Below, piece by piece: positions 14,068-24,873 of a stretch of 64,000 nt of DNA. The notes under the pieces were generated by a model. The model did no database searches, was not told the origin of the DNA, and saw only the letters and a list, made by a program, of their open reading frames with translations. This DNA is from Clavelina lepadiformis (Eukaryota; Chordata; Ascidiacea; Aplousobranchia; Clavelinidae). Location of the stretch: NCBI RefSeq assembly GCF_947623445.1, contig NC_135247.1, forward strand, positions 16,060,501 to 16,124,500, in the 5' to 3' direction. Positions within the stretch are counted from its first letter, which is position 1, and each line of letters starts with the position of its first letter. The position numbers were made by a program, and so were the translations under genes.

Positions 14068-16269
14068 ATGAACATCTTGAATACACTATTCTTTGTCGCA
14101 GTTGTAGGCATTTTAGCAGGTATTTAAAAACTAAATACAGCCTTATAACGAATGCAATAGTAAAACAAATAACGAATACGTTATTGACAGACGTTATTGT
14201 TTGACTGGTAGCTTAAAACGTAAACAACAGATTCAGATATAAGTTATACACTACAAATAGGAAAAATAGTTCAAGTTTTTCGTTGTTTAGATGCAACGTT
14301 GGGTGCAAGTTGGTCCTACGGCGGTAAGTAGCTTTCTTTACATCTCCCACATGAAGATGATTTGGAAGAAATATTTTAAATTATCAAAAAAGATTAAAAT
14401 TTTGAAAATGTTTTGTGGAAATCATAAATGAACTTAACTTTATCAAAAGCATTGGCCATTTTAAAACAGACATTCCCGCCTGGGCGACGAATTATGCAAC
14501 ATGCGCCACTCAACAACAGTCGCCCATTGACATTGTGCACGACGATGCGATCGTAGATACGACGCTGGGTGATTTCACTCACGCCTTGTTTGATGCGCCC
14601 CCACAAACCATGACGATAAAGAACCCTGGTTATACTGGTAAGTTTTTGGCTAATTACTAAAAATCTCATGTGAAGATTAGCTTAATGAAAAATTAAAATA
14701 TTTGATTGTTTAGTTCAAATTGACTTGACTGGCGGTTACACCATCGATGACCCCAGCCTTCTTTCTGGAGTATTTAAGGTAGGTCCACCTAACACGTGAT
14801 CAAAACAAGATATGCCGTAAAACTTGCCATAGTATAAAAATATACCAATTTACTGGTTTAGTACAAATTAAAACAAACCGCTTTCGTTTTACGTGTATAT
14901 GACTATGGACGAATCTTCAATACACCTAATAATAAGTAAATATTTTAGTAGGCTCATTACCATATTTCTTTCTGTGCAGGCCGCCCAATTTCATTTACAC
15001 TGGGGGAACTCTAGTTCAGCAGGGTCTGAGCATTTATTCAACGGCAACCAGTACTGGGGCGAGCTTCACATCGTACATTACAACACCAAGTATCCAGACC
15101 TTGGAACGGCAGCAAATGAATCTGATGGTTTGGCTGTGCTCGGGTTTTTTATAACGGTAAGTAGGCCTACACGTCGCCCTACCAGTCTTGGAATTGCAGC
15201 AGGTTTTGGTTACCGGAGGAATATAGAATTTGCAATTGTTTAATTTAAGTGGACATACACAGTTTTGTAATAAGTGTGCAATTTGATATATGACTTGAGA
15301 TGAAATCTGAAAAAAGCACGCGACGGCAACGATCATGAACATAGTTGTACTAAATGATGCCGTTACGCTTAGCTTTATTTAACGTAAAATCATTCATCTG
15401 AAATAATAGAATAATAGTAAAGCAATAATAATAGAAAAGCAACACAACCTCACAGCTCGAAAGATGTTCGTTTGTCACAATACGAACCGTGAAGTAGTCG
15501 TAGTCTACGACTAAGAAATGCCCGAAGCAGAAACAAAACACAAGAAGTAATTAAGATAAAACGAGGCGAGTTAACAAAGGAATTTTCATTACAATAGTCA
15601 TTGGTGCTTTTTCAGAAAGATTATCCTCAAGACAACACTGCCGTTCAACGAATGATACAACCACTAACAGAAGACCGGGTTAATTATAACAGCGAAAGTG
15701 AATCCTACACAACCACTTTTTCAATGGAAACATTTCTACCAAACAATATATCCGTGTACTATCGTTACCAGTAAGTTTTTAACCAACTGTTGTTTTAATA
15801 TTTGGTAACAAGAGAAATGAAGATTTTTCATCGATAGCTTTCCACTTTTACCAGGGGTTCTTTGACGACTCCACCGTGTTATGAGAGCGTGATGTGGACG
15901 GTTTTCAGTGAACCAATTCGCATTTCAACTGCACAAGTATGACGTTATTTTGACTAGATGCGAGAAATTAAACTTAAAAACATAGTTCTACAGAAATTAC
16001 TTGCAAAAGTAAAGACGATTTCAAAGAAGCTGCCAATCGGATGGGTTTTGTATTTACAGGCCAACATATTTGAGACAAGAATTTTTAGTGCCGACCGTGG
16101 TACGAGCAACCCAGATCTGGTAAACAACAACTACCGACCTGCCCAGCTTCTCAACGGTCGTACCGTGTTTCGTTCCACCCAATGCTCAGGAACCGGCTCG
16201 TTCTCGATGCCAACTTTTCATTTTGTCGCTCTGTGCGCCACAGTCATTGGTTTGATTATTGTGCGCTAA
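14068..16269 (+). CDS. aCA-1: extracellular alpha carbonic anhydrase, probably GPI-anchored
   Basis: Eight exons: 14068-14119, 14291-14323, 14470-14637, 14714-14778, 14980-15156, 15616-15770, 15855-15936, 16060-16269. All junctions are GT-AG, phases agree, and the product is 313 residues. The first exon encodes a hydrophobic signal peptide. The family converts CO2 and water to bicarbonate and a proton. Zinc ligands are H111 and H113 in QFHLHW and H136 in GELHIVHYN; the catalytic Thr and its neighbour are in SLTTPPC. A Cys in [11 protein letters not shown] and one in PPCYES match the disulfide of extracellular CAs. The proton-shuttle position (His64 of human CA II) is Tyr, in NPGYT. The C-terminus has small residues (CSGTGS) then a hydrophobic tail ([17 protein letters not shown]), as in GPI-anchored CA IV and CA XV. 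First gene of the tandem array. Confidence 0.95.
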
Positions 16270-16519
16270 ATGTTGTGCGCAAGTACGTGTTAAATTTTTG
16301 CACAATGTGTTTAAAGTGGTAAAGATTTTTTTACAAAATTAAAAAAAAGTTGATCCACAATCATGTAAACAATACAGAAAATAGTAAAGTATGTTGTCAT
16401 TTTTTAGCTAAGTATGCTTGGAACTTTTGCGTACGGGACAAATTTTTAATGTTTAGCTACAGTATTATGTGCTTATGCTGCTTAGTAAGAAAATGTCTGC
16501 AGTATGTTTTGCATTGGTA

Positions 16520-16538
16520 TATATCAACGTACAATAAA
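16520..16538 (+). terminator. aCA-1 poly(A) signal within a conserved 3' motif
   Basis: AATAAA occurs at 16533-16538 about 260 bases after the stop. It sits inside ATATCAACGTACAATAAAA, which recurs exactly downstream of aCA-2 at 24855-24873. The shared block is therefore older than the split of these two genes and has been kept while the rest of the 3' UTR diverged. Confidence 0.65.
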
Positions 16539-19500
16539 AAGTGATGACGAGCAAACAAACGTGTTTTCATACCACAAACAATGCTTCATGTATATATTAA
16601 GGCGAACACCGATGGTAGCAAACAAAAAAGCACGACATGAGAAAGCTAAAAATATGTTTTTTGCCGTATATAAGGATAAATTTATTTATTGTCATTGCCA
16701 TTGCATTTTTAAAAATTGTTAACAGCAAGTTCATTTCGTTTTCGTACGGTATGGCAACTTTTCGGCACGGAACTGCTTTACACAACATATCAGCTTACCG
16801 TTTTTATTAATTTCATTACTACTTCTAGGGCATTACGACTCGCCATATGCATATTTGAATCCAATTTTGTTGTAACAGCCCGAATCAATAAGACAGCTTG
16901 CTTATAATCAAATATTGGACAGGACAAACCTAAAATGAAGCATAATTGTGTATTATAAACAATGACAGCCTCTATTTCTGGAGCGTGAGTTCACCTTTGA
17001 GATGTTTCACCTACTTGGAAGTTACAGGAAAGACGTTTCGGAAATCCCTTCGTGTTCAGAAAGCGGTTTAATTTCGCTCATTTCCTGTTTCTGACATTCA
17101 GATTCTCTGCGAGGATTTTGAATGCATATTTTTGGAATCGAGACAACCAACCATTTGCACCCAAGCATTAGAATTATTATTGATTGATTATTGTGCTTAA
17201 CTATTTCCGTACAATCTTGGAAAAACGTGACAATTAACATGTTTTCTGCTGAGTAAACGTAGTTTTTAACCTATCGGCAATCATTTTAAACTCTGACCTG
17301 CCATTATTTTTTGAATTTTGTGAAAATAAATTTGAAATTTCATAAGCCTGTTGATGAGTTTATTGACAGTTTTTAATAACGTTATTATGTTGTTGACATA
17401 CAAGTACATTGTATGTCCATAATCGCAACAATAGTAAACAAATTTTGCGAAAGATTTTATCAGTGGTGATAGACTGATTGCGAATTTTTCCTGGGTAAAA
17501 TTTTCTTTTTTTCCATGCTTCCATCAAAGTGAAGACGAATCAAAATAGTATCATTGTTTTAGTTGAGAATAACAGTATTTTAAAGAGAGGGTAAAGATTC
17601 GGATATCATGCAGCACTGTACCATCAAGAACAGTTGGCAATCAGTAAGTAGCCTATAAAATCAGCGAAATAAACGAAAACGCAGACCAAGGTCACCTAAT
17701 TTTCTGATCCAATTTCCATTACTATCGAAAATACATACATCAGCTATATATTAATTCTAACCTAAAAATACAAAACATTTATCAATTGATCAGTTCTAAC
17801 TTATAAACGTCAAAGCTCTGGAAAAAATTACATTCATTGCATTTATATCCGAAAGACTCCAACATAAGATAAAAATAAAATATTGTCGTTATTACCAAAT
17901 TTTTTTAGTTTGAAAACTATTATTATACGGCGTTACGAATGAGGAAAATTGTAAGTGTATTCGATATATTCAACAAAATGAACTTCAAATTCACCAGCAA
18001 AACAATCGTTTGCTCTATATAAGCTGTTTCAGTTTACAAAAGATAATATGGCAGACAAATTCTTCAATTTTCGAAATTGTAAATGATCATTCTTTTAATT
18101 AAAAAATTTGCATAACTTTGAACATAAGCACTAGTAGTAGCACGGCAGTATTTAAAACAGGTATTGACCCGTCTGCCAAAGCACGTCACAGGAAACAATG
18201 CGCTTGTATTACAATGCATCTTTTTTTCCGGACAAGAAATTGTGTAGCGTTTGAAATGACGCAGTATTAGCCTAAATGTCAATCATGTCCTAATAATAAC
18301 ATCAGACTGACACCAAGTATCGAATTAAATGAACCTATCAGACAAACTGATAATTTAAAAAACGACTTGTGCTCTGGTTATTTATGGTATACGCGTACAC
18401 TTGCGCAGATCGTGTCTTAAAAAGGCTAACTAATACCAAACTTGTCCAATGCATCTAAATGCCTGAACGAATTTTTTAAAGATATGTCAATTCCAGTGCA
18501 GATGGTAGTGGTAGCCAATATCACTTCGTTTCAAATACGTTGGATTTTCGTTTTATACCAGGCCGTAATGGTTAGAAGAAAATTTTGATTCGAAAAGAGA
18601 GTCGTCTTTCTCGTTGGCATAAAGTTTTATCTTGCTATAGCGTATAAATTCTCCAAAATGTGTAAAGATGTGACAATTTGGATGTGACGGTGGCATTACG
18701 CCACATGAGATTTTTATCTGGTAGTTGTCGTAAGATCGTATAACAGAGCCGAGAGTCTTACGTAAAGTCTCACGAAGAAAAGTGGCTTCCAGTTATGCAG
18801 TACACGTATGTAGGACGATACTTGGAACAAATTGATTGGAATAGCAGGTAGGCAGTAAAGGTAGATGAAGACAAGTAGGGTATGTTGTGGTCAGTCAAGT
18901 TCTACATCCATGTAGGCTTTTCCCTGTTTGAGCAGAAACGAAAAATATGCCGACACCACATCTTACCACCACCAAGTGTCTATCATCAGTTACAGGTTTA
19001 TAAGGGAAATAACCGAAGATAATAATTAAACAAAGTTCATCTTTTATATATATATCTATCTCATAACATCAAATCATTATAGAAAGTTAGATTCATTGTA
19101 TCTACCGGAACATTAAGTATAGGTATATTTGATAAAACGTACTTCACGCCTTTCATATGCAAATAAGTTGCTATAGTTCTGTCCGCAAACTGTTTCATTT
19201 TACAAAGGAATATTGATAATCAATTTCTTTATTTTTTTTTAAATAGTTTAAGCCTTTAAGACGCAGCTAATCCAGGATAATAAATAACTTGTTCAATTGC
19301 TTCCGTCTCTCATAGCAGTAGGCTTACATAAACCTTATCAATCAGACGCAATTAACAATTATCGGAAGTTTTTCAAACAATCTTTATCGTCTCAATCGAT
19401 CGATTGATGCAGGGTTATGACATAAACCAATGCATTATACAAAAGGTTAATTTTCAAGATCGCTTCCATACTCTTGGGTTCTGTTATAGAATCCTGCCCA

Positions 19501-20700
19501 TTCGTGCCATTGTGGCTGGTTTTGGAAGTTCACCTAGGACTTCTGCTAACTATCCAAAACAACCAAGCAGTATAGTTTGGTACTCTTTGTAGAATACGTG
19601 CTTAAAACTTTATTTAAAAATAGATGTTCGCATGTATACCATCTGCGAAAAACATTATACAAAAAAATTATCCTTTCAATAAGTTATTAAAGAGAAACAT
19701 ATAGAGAATATCCTTGTAAAGGTGTAACAAATTGAAAACACGTCTTGATTTTTAAAACAGTGCATAGCGATCAAGGTAAAAAGGAGCTGACAAAAAAGCC
19801 AAAAAAATTCGCCAACACCTTAACCTCAGTGGTTCTTTTTATAACTTGTGATGAATCTGTGGCTTGTGATGAATCGATTTTAATCAAGTCCAAAGACATT
19901 CTTGTTCTGTATTTCAGCTGCGATCTATACGATAAGCTGAACACTATATTTGCATGAAACATTGCACATACATTAGCTTTCCTAATGATTTGCTTACACT
20001 GTTTTCTGTGACTGAGATGGCACAGAGCAAAATGTGTACTTACGCGCTAACATTTAAAGAGGAAACAAAGTCCGAAAACAAATAGACCTTGAAGTAAGAG
20101 GCAAGCTCAAAAAAAAGTTGATCTTAAATGAAAGAATAGATGTCAGGAACTATAATAATATGTAAATGAGTTAAACAGATATTGCCTAAAACGTATGAGA
20201 GTTGCTGCTAACTATAACGAAGGTGGAAGTGATGATGACGCCACAATGAGAAATCAACATCCTTGTCAGGGGGCGTTTGAATACAGTTAGTTAACGTATT
20301 TTATTTGGAATACAACTACGCATAAGTAGGCGATTAGTTTAGCATGAAAATGGTTCCGGTAACTTCCATAAAATAACAAACATGAGTTAGTCAAAGAAGA
20401 CATTTTATACTGACATCAGTTGTACCCGGCATTTACGTTAAAGCACCTGAAAGATGACACACTGTGCTCGGCAGGACTGGGTAATTATGTCTGCCTCAGA
20501 CCATCACAAGTTTGGGGCACTTGTTACTATTAGCAAGTGTTACGTCTGCTATCTGAGCCTGACCTATACGCAACAGACGTAAGTTGAACTAACTACAGTC
20601 CATGTTATGAAACGCGTCTAGCCTTTAACTTTGACCTTCGTTACAACACAAACTGAATTTTATAAAACAAGGATACCGATATGTACAAAACAAGGATACC
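16539..20700. other. Intergenic region between aCA-1 and the composite repeat
   Basis: No gene can be supported. The sequence is AT-rich, with a short TA/TC microsatellite-like stretch near 19045-19062. A near-duplicate of about 17 bases (ACAAAACAAGGATACCG) lies near 20667 and 20684. No carbonic anhydrase remnant was recognised. Confidence 0.5.
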
Positions 20701-20727
20701 GGCAGAAGTCGTACTTTTTCAGCACCG

Positions 20728-21475
20728 CTACCGGTGTTGTGCCAAATTGTGAGTAGTGACCCCCCTTTGTGACGTAAAAGATTCATTGGCTGACGAAAGA
20801 TTGACTCAGCATAAAGCTTATTGTGAACTTAGTTCGTACAATTCGTAAGACCCAAGAACTGTGTTTACTGTGTTTATAGTTCTTACGCATAAAACAATTT
20901 TTTTATTGTGGTAAATCAACATACACTGCGCATGCTAACTAGGGATGGGCCGATACGAACCCAAACCCGAATAGATTCGCCGAATATCGCCGTTATGGAA
21001 GATCCGGGCGAACACGAATACCAACAATGGCGAACCCGAATACAATATTACTTACAAATTTACTGACTTTCGTAAAAAATGATGATCTAGTTTCCCGACA
21101 ATGCTAAACAAGAGTCAGCGGTACTTACAATGAAGGTCATTTTCCTAACGATTTTGCTTTTTCGATTGATTTTTAAATACTACTTTTCGAAAGAAAGCGA
21201 TTTGCTTATCGATTATGTTATTCTAGAAGAAAGACTTGACAAATTTTGGAGGAAATTTTATTGTTTGGTTCTAATGCGAATAGATTCGGGATTCGTTCGT
21301 GTCGACCTTCATGATATTCGGGTTCGCACTAATCCGAATAATCCTTCTCGCGACACATCCCTAATGCTAACTATTATAAAAGTAAAATTTAACCAACTGC
21401 TGTAAACGACATTTATTACGTCACGAAGGGGATCAATATTTGGCAGAGAGTCACCATTTGGCACAAGACCGGTAC
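20728..21475. mobile_element. Inverted-repeat element split by a hAT insertion
   Basis: The left arm (about 20728-20790) and right arm (about 21410-21470) are imperfect inverted copies. Each contains ACCGGT, then TTGTGCCAAAT, then GTGA and later GTGACGTAA, read inward. The arms are about 60 bases and their exact outer ends and target duplication are unclear. The hAT element at 20941-21363 lies inside and makes up most of the interior. The arms probably belong to an older small DNA transposon. Confidence 0.55.
20941..21363. mobile_element. Non-autonomous hAT element, 423 bp, perfect target duplication
   Basis: The element begins TAGGGATGGGCCGATACGAA and ends ACACATCCCTA, so the terminal TAGGGATG is exactly inverted. 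The 8-bp duplication ATGCTAAC flanks it at 20933-20940 and 21364-21371. Near both ends are GAACCCGAAT-like motifs in inverted orientation, giving long imperfect subterminal repeats. It carries no transposase; the 91-codon open frame across its right half is not a recognisable protein. Confidence 0.9.
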
Positions 21476-21483
21476 GGTACCAT

Positions 21484-21960
21484 ACAAAAAAAACTCTGTT
21501 TCTTTTTTATGGGTATAATATCAGCAACTGTTAGAAACATCTTTTTTCCTTTAGTGTAGAGTGTTACTATTATGCAATGTGTATTGTTACCAAGCGTAGA
21601 AGTAAGTTAAGACAAAGGCAGGAAGGGTATATAAAGACCTGTTTCAGAAAAGAGGTGCGGTATTACCCACCACACATAGGTGTAGTGCTGTTAATATGAA
21701 ATAGCATGAACTTTGATTTAACTTACTTGTTGTTTTGGAATGTAGCTATAAATATAGAAACACGTTTACTTCTGAATTCAAGTTAAGATTTTGTGCAACA
21801 AATAACATATAGGCCATATAAGTTAGTCGGTAACATATTTTCTGACAGCAATAGTCCTGTTTCAAAGTTGTATTTTTTGATGTTGTTTCACATTTTTCTG
21901 TCCGATTTCTAACTTTTAACAAAAAATTCAATTTTAAAAGTTATTAAAAACATTCGTCAA
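21484..21960. other. Upstream region of aCA-2
   Basis: No gene is seen. This short AT-rich stretch should contain the aCA-2 promoter. A T-rich tract and CAG end at 21982, followed by GTTTTATCTTAAAATTCT, which is similar to the leader of aCA-1. Confidence 0.45.
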
Positions 21961-22007
21961 TATTTAGTCCTCGATTTTTCAGGTTTTATCTTAAAATTCT
22001 ATGAAAA

Positions 22008-24745
22008 ATGAAAACCATGAATGTACTCTTCATTGTAGCAGTTTCAAGTTATTTGTCAGGTATCTTAACTCTAACCTATCAATGCAGCAATATCTTTTAT
22101 TCAAGGCATGAACTTAAAGTTTCATAAATAGCATATGTAAAATATTGACTTCAGATGACGGTATTTATATACAACGGGTACCATAAGTAATCCTAACAGT
22201 GTATTCGTATTAATAATATGTAGTCGTATTAATAATATTTTTATGTAATTCAGAAATTACAATGGGTGCTCACTGGACATATCACGGTAAGTAAATTTCA
22301 TTGATCTTTTGGTTTCGTTAAAGTTGCTGTTTATAGACATCATAAGATTAAACCAGAGGTGTGCAACATGCGGCCCTCATACACTCCAAAATAAGCTGTT
22401 CGGGTCAAAATTTTTAGTTAATCGTGCAGGGTCGTTGTTTGGCTTTTGACTTTATTCTATAATTTCAAATTGATGTGACTTTTGCTGCAGATTTATACCC
22501 AGGTTTGCCATACCGTCCTTATTTCTAAGATTTGTCCTTATTTTGAAGGTCTGTGTCTTAGAAAACTCCATTGTACTTATTTCTTGGAAATGTACCTATA
22601 TGGGACTTGCGTCCTTATTTTGTCTTATTTTTAGGACAACGGTTCCAAATTGGGCATTTAGACACCTTTAGTATACCATTTTGTACCAAAGAGATACAAA
22701 ATTCAAAATTAAGAACATGCAAATCGTGTTTTCGTTTTTTGTTGTATTTTTTTAGAAACATCGATTACCTTCCATTGTGCACTGTTTTGAGGTAGTATTC
22801 TTCGTTCGTTCCCTAGTTGTCCTTATTTTTAAGTCCAGAACGATGGCAACCCTGGTTATAAGCCTGTAAAGATTGTGATACTATACCATATGCTTATGCA
22901 ATTTTTACGTCACTATTGGCAACATAATCAACGCTGTTGTTAGTATTATTAGTTATCTTTGGTTACAACTTAGTTCAAAAAGACAATATTTCAAACGTTA
23001 CACTAATTACTGTAACAACAATATTTGAGATATGACTTGGCAGTAATAAGATTTTTATGTTTTTAAACACTATGCGAGCTTGTACATATAATTAATTATA
23101 ATTGAATGCCTGTAACCGTTGCAGTTTTCATAACCCCTAAAACTTAGCTGGTTGCATGTCCCTGGTACTGTAAATGTTTTCTAACCAAACACAGACATTC
23201 CTGCCTGGGGAACGCACTATCCCCAATGCAAAGGTCAACATCAGTCACCCATTGATATTAAACACGCTGATGCAGTTGTAGATAAGAAGTTGGGTGAATT
23301 CCGCCACGCCTTGTTTGACGTGCCTTCTCAAAGCATGTTGATAAAAAACAATGGACATAGTCGTAAGTTTTCGCGTAATCATGCAAAATTAGTTTACTGT
23401 TTCGAACAATTTTGGCAAAAACTGCATCGCTCTTTCCTCAGTTCAAATTGATTTGACTAACGGCCACAGCATCAACGATCGCAGCCTTCTTCCTGGACAA
23501 TTTAAGGTCTGGTGTGCTGGTAACAGAAACAAAACATGACGTAACGTGATTTTAAACAACTGACATAATTTGTTGTGTTCAGAACGCATGCATTTTAAGG
23601 CCATTTTATGGCAACTATCAATGCAAGTGTATGCGACGTTAAATTCTCCTGACCATGAGTGACTAATTGTACAGGCGGCACAATTCCACTTTCACTGGGC
23701 AGCCCCTAATGCATTAGGATCAGAGTCTAATGCCAAGGGATCGGAGCATTTTTTCAACGGCAACCAGTCATGGGGTGAGCTTCACATCGTGCATTACAAT
23801 ACCAAGTATCCGGATCTTGGAACGGCAGCAAAGAAGTCTGATGGTTTGGCTGTGCTCGGGTTTTTTATAACGGTAAACGCTTTTCTCTTTCTGCTCGCTG
23901 TGTTTATTGATAAACATTGACACTTTAATATCTAGTGATTTAGTAGACAGTAGATGCCACGTATATACACTGTAACTTGGTCTGAAGAAAAGCAGTACAG
24001 CCGGTAAACTTCACAAGGTTAGCTCTTTACGTATTTTCCAGAATGATTATCCCCAGGACAACACTGCAGTAAAACGCATATTAGATCCTGTAACTGCTAG
24101 GCAAGTTAATTATAACACAGAAAACAAGACATACGCAACCAGTTTCTCGCTTGAAACCTTCTTGCCAAACAACCTAACAGTCTACTACCGTTATCAGTAA
24201 GTGTTTTTGCAAACAGTTGTTGGACTGCATTGATACACCAACTTATATGTTGACATATTTCTTATAAAACGTTATTGTCCTAAGATCTAAATGTTTTGCG
24301 AGATAAAAACTTTTCTCATTCACCAGGGGCTCTTTGACGACTCCCGGATGTTATGAGAGTGTAGTGTGGACCATTTTCAATCAACCAATTCGGATCTCAC
24401 GCAGACAGGTGCGATCCATATAGATTAGGTCAACTTTCTCATGGCACTGCTTAATTTATCTGCAGTATGCCTACGTTTACTATCAAAATAGTTTTGTGAA
24501 AACAACAATCAGAATTAATTTTTTTATGTTTTTAGGCAAAAGTATTTGAAGAAATGGTTTTCGAAAGCAAACGTGATGCAAGCGACACAGTCCGGATAAA
24601 CGGCAACTTCCGACCTGTCCAGGACCTCAACGACCGAACCGTGACTCGTTCTACTTACTGCTCAGGAGCTGGTTCATTCTCCATGCCCATTTTTCACTTT
24701 ATTGTCTTGTGCGCCACCGTTGTTGGATTGATTATTGTGCGCTAA
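22008..24745 (+). CDS. aCA-2: extracellular alpha carbonic anhydrase with a 7-residue insertion
   Basis: Eight exons: 22008-22059, 22254-22286, 23195-23362, 23442-23506, 23675-23872, 24042-24196, 24327-24408, 24536-24745; 320 residues. Two in-frame ATGs (22008, 22017) could start it; the first is used here. Signal peptide in exon 1. Zinc ligands are H111, H113 (QFHFHW) and H143 (GELHIVHYN). The proton-shuttle His is kept (NNGHS). Exon 5 is 198 bases rather than 177, adding seven residues around LGSESNAKGSEH, near the end of the zinc-site strand. The strongly conserved PP after the catalytic Thr is PG here (SLTTPGC). The extracellular cysteine pair and the hydrophobic C-terminus ([17 protein letters not shown] after CSGAGS) are present, so a GPI anchor is likely. 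Intron 2 hosts hAT-like sequence. Confidence 0.94.
22354..22400. mobile_element. Probable single end of a hAT element in aCA-2 intron 2
   Basis: CAGAGGTGTGCAACATGCGG followed by CCC resembles the terminal sequence of many hAT elements. I cannot find the matching inverted end or a target duplication, so this is probably a truncated copy. Confidence 0.35.
22500..22854. mobile_element. Degraded non-autonomous hAT-like element in aCA-2 intron 2
   Basis: The left end CAGGTTTGCCAT and right end ATGGCAACCCTG are inverted with one mismatch. Inside each end is a GTCCTTATTT block, and this block recurs several times between them. The flanks TTTATACC and GTTATAAG share only part of an 8-base duplication, so the insertion seems old. 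The ends are related to those of the element at 57292-58073 (TAGGGTTGCCATACCGTCCG). No transposase is present. Confidence 0.65.
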
Positions 24746-24854
24746 AACTTGCTGTAAATATTACAGCGTTATACACGAATACAGAAACGAATATGAATAT
24801 AACACGGATATGTTGTCCAGTAAAAATCCATTTGTGAATTGTTTCGCAGTACAC

Positions 24855-24873
24855 AATATCAACGTACAATAAA
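24855..24873 (+). terminator. aCA-2 poly(A) signal within a conserved 3' motif
   Basis: AATAAA at 24868-24873, about 125 bases after the stop, lies in the 19-base block ATATCAACGTACAATAAAA that also follows aCA-1. Confidence 0.65.
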
